From the NCBI GenBank assembly GCA_020440405.1, contig JAGROF010000019.1:1-8240 (forward strand): DNA of 8,240 nucleotides, read 5' to 3'. This DNA is from Chlamydiia bacterium (GTDB taxonomy: Bacteria; Chlamydiota; Chlamydiia; Chlamydiales; Simkaniaceae). The translations under genes were made by a program, and so were the position numbers. The notes beneath the pieces are model-generated. The model saw only the letters and a program-made list of their open reading frames with translations, was not told the DNA's origin and did no database searches. Below, one piece after another: positions 7,741 through 8,240 of the stretch; position 1 is the stretch's first letter, and every line of letters starts with the position of its first letter.

Positions 7741-8240
7741 TTAAATGACTAACCGAACTTTTTCCGAAGCATTGATTTCCTGTGAGGTCTTATCGTATGA
7801 GGCAACCATTGATGAGCTAGCATGCCCTGTTACCTTCATGATACCGCTATCCTGGAATCCTTGCTGCTTCAAATACGTCACCGTGGATGTTCTCAAAACA
7901 TGATGCGTCACCTTAAAAGGAATTCCTGCCCTTCGCCCAGCCTTAGAAAAGGTATCAACTAGCCGGTTGAGTTGGATAGGCTTTCCAGTGCGCGTGACGA
8001 AAACACTCCCCTTTCTCTCCCCCACATACTCCTTTAACTTCTCCATCATCGTCTTTGGATAGGTAATCACCGTCGTTTTTTTCATCCCTTTCATCTTTGA
8101 CTGGGTGAACTCAATTTTCCTCCTATCCCAGCGGATCTGCTCTATTTGAAGAGAGAGAACCTCTCGAACACGCTTTCCTCCTTGAAGCATTACCTTTGCG
8201 ATTAAACACTCTCTGGGACTGATCTTCTCAAGCTCCTCTA
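7741..8240 (-). CDS. Tyrosine recombinase (phage integrase family), C-terminal part
   Basis: Site-specific recombinase that breaks and rejoins DNA through a 3'-phosphotyrosine. The reading frame is open to the window edge, so the N-terminal core-binding domain lies outside. A Met codon at 8188-8190 is internal, because the frame continues upstream as EELEKISPRECLIAKV. Of 165 visible residues the catalytic set is complete: Arg23 in GGKRVREVLSL, a lysine-rich beta-hairpin (SKMKGMKKT), His113 and Arg116 in HHVLR, His139 in TGHAS, and the nucleophile Tyr148 in SYDK, nine residues after His139 as usual. It ends ...KVRLVI and TAA. It may be an integrase of a genomic island or a relative of the integrases on chlamydial plasmids. 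Sequence alone cannot separate these from Xer-type housekeeping enzymes. Confidence 0.92.
   Translation of the reverse strand, partial: EELEKISPRECLIAKVMLQGGKRVREVLSLQIEQIRWDRRKIEFTQSKMKGMKKTTVITYPKTMMEKLKEYVGERKGSVFVTRTGKPIQLNRLVDTFSKAGRRAGIPFKVTHHVLRTSTVTYLKQQGFQDSGIMKVTGHASSSMVASYDKTSQEINASEKVRLVI

Overview
The window is chromosomal DNA from a member of the Chlamydiae, probably an environmental (Parachlamydia/Waddlia/Simkania-like) lineage rather than the genus Chlamydia. Two things point there. The deduced ribosomal protein S12 is almost identical through its core to the chlamydial protein as I remember it. The order fusA-rpsG-rpsL with a divergent tail-specific protease gene next door matches the chlamydial arrangement (CT437-CT439 and CT441 in C. 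trachomatis). The right third carries mobile-DNA debris, which is common in amoeba-associated chlamydiae and rare in the reduced pathogens.

Layout. Positions 7-2979 (minus strand) hold a compact str operon transcribed rpsL, rpsG, fusA, with gaps of 15 and 18 nt. Positions 2980-3360 form the divergent control region: a plausible promoter for the str operon and a striking 165-bp near-perfect palindrome (3096-3260) with 20-bp perfect ends, which looks like a miniature inverted-repeat element. Positions 3361-5304 (plus) encode an exported S41 tail-specific protease. Its last two sense codons double as the -35 box of a promoter for the tRNA-Phe(GAA) gene at 5340-5412. Directly after the tRNA lies a second long imperfect palindrome (5413-5523). 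Then comes a diverged second copy of the protease-stop/tRNA-promoter block (5562-5615), which sits just upstream of the next gene.

From 5635 the region is damaged. A prolyl-oligopeptidase-type (S9) gene keeps only its beta-propeller half. After about 120 nt of unassigned sequence comes an IS630-family transposase remnant that lacks its N-terminus and carries a frameshift at an A6 run. Converging on it is a small gene of unknown function (7288-7605, minus), whose last codons may come from the insertion-sequence end. The window closes inside the catalytic domain of a tyrosine recombinase (7741-8240, minus, continuing past the edge).

How it fits together: the left two thirds are conserved translation and envelope-proteolysis genes. 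The right third is an accessory segment shaped by transposition, truncation and possibly integrase activity. The most unusual content is non-coding: two large palindromes beside conserved promoters or RNA genes, and a duplicated promoter cassette. I see no intact defence system, CRISPR array or other multi-gene novel system.
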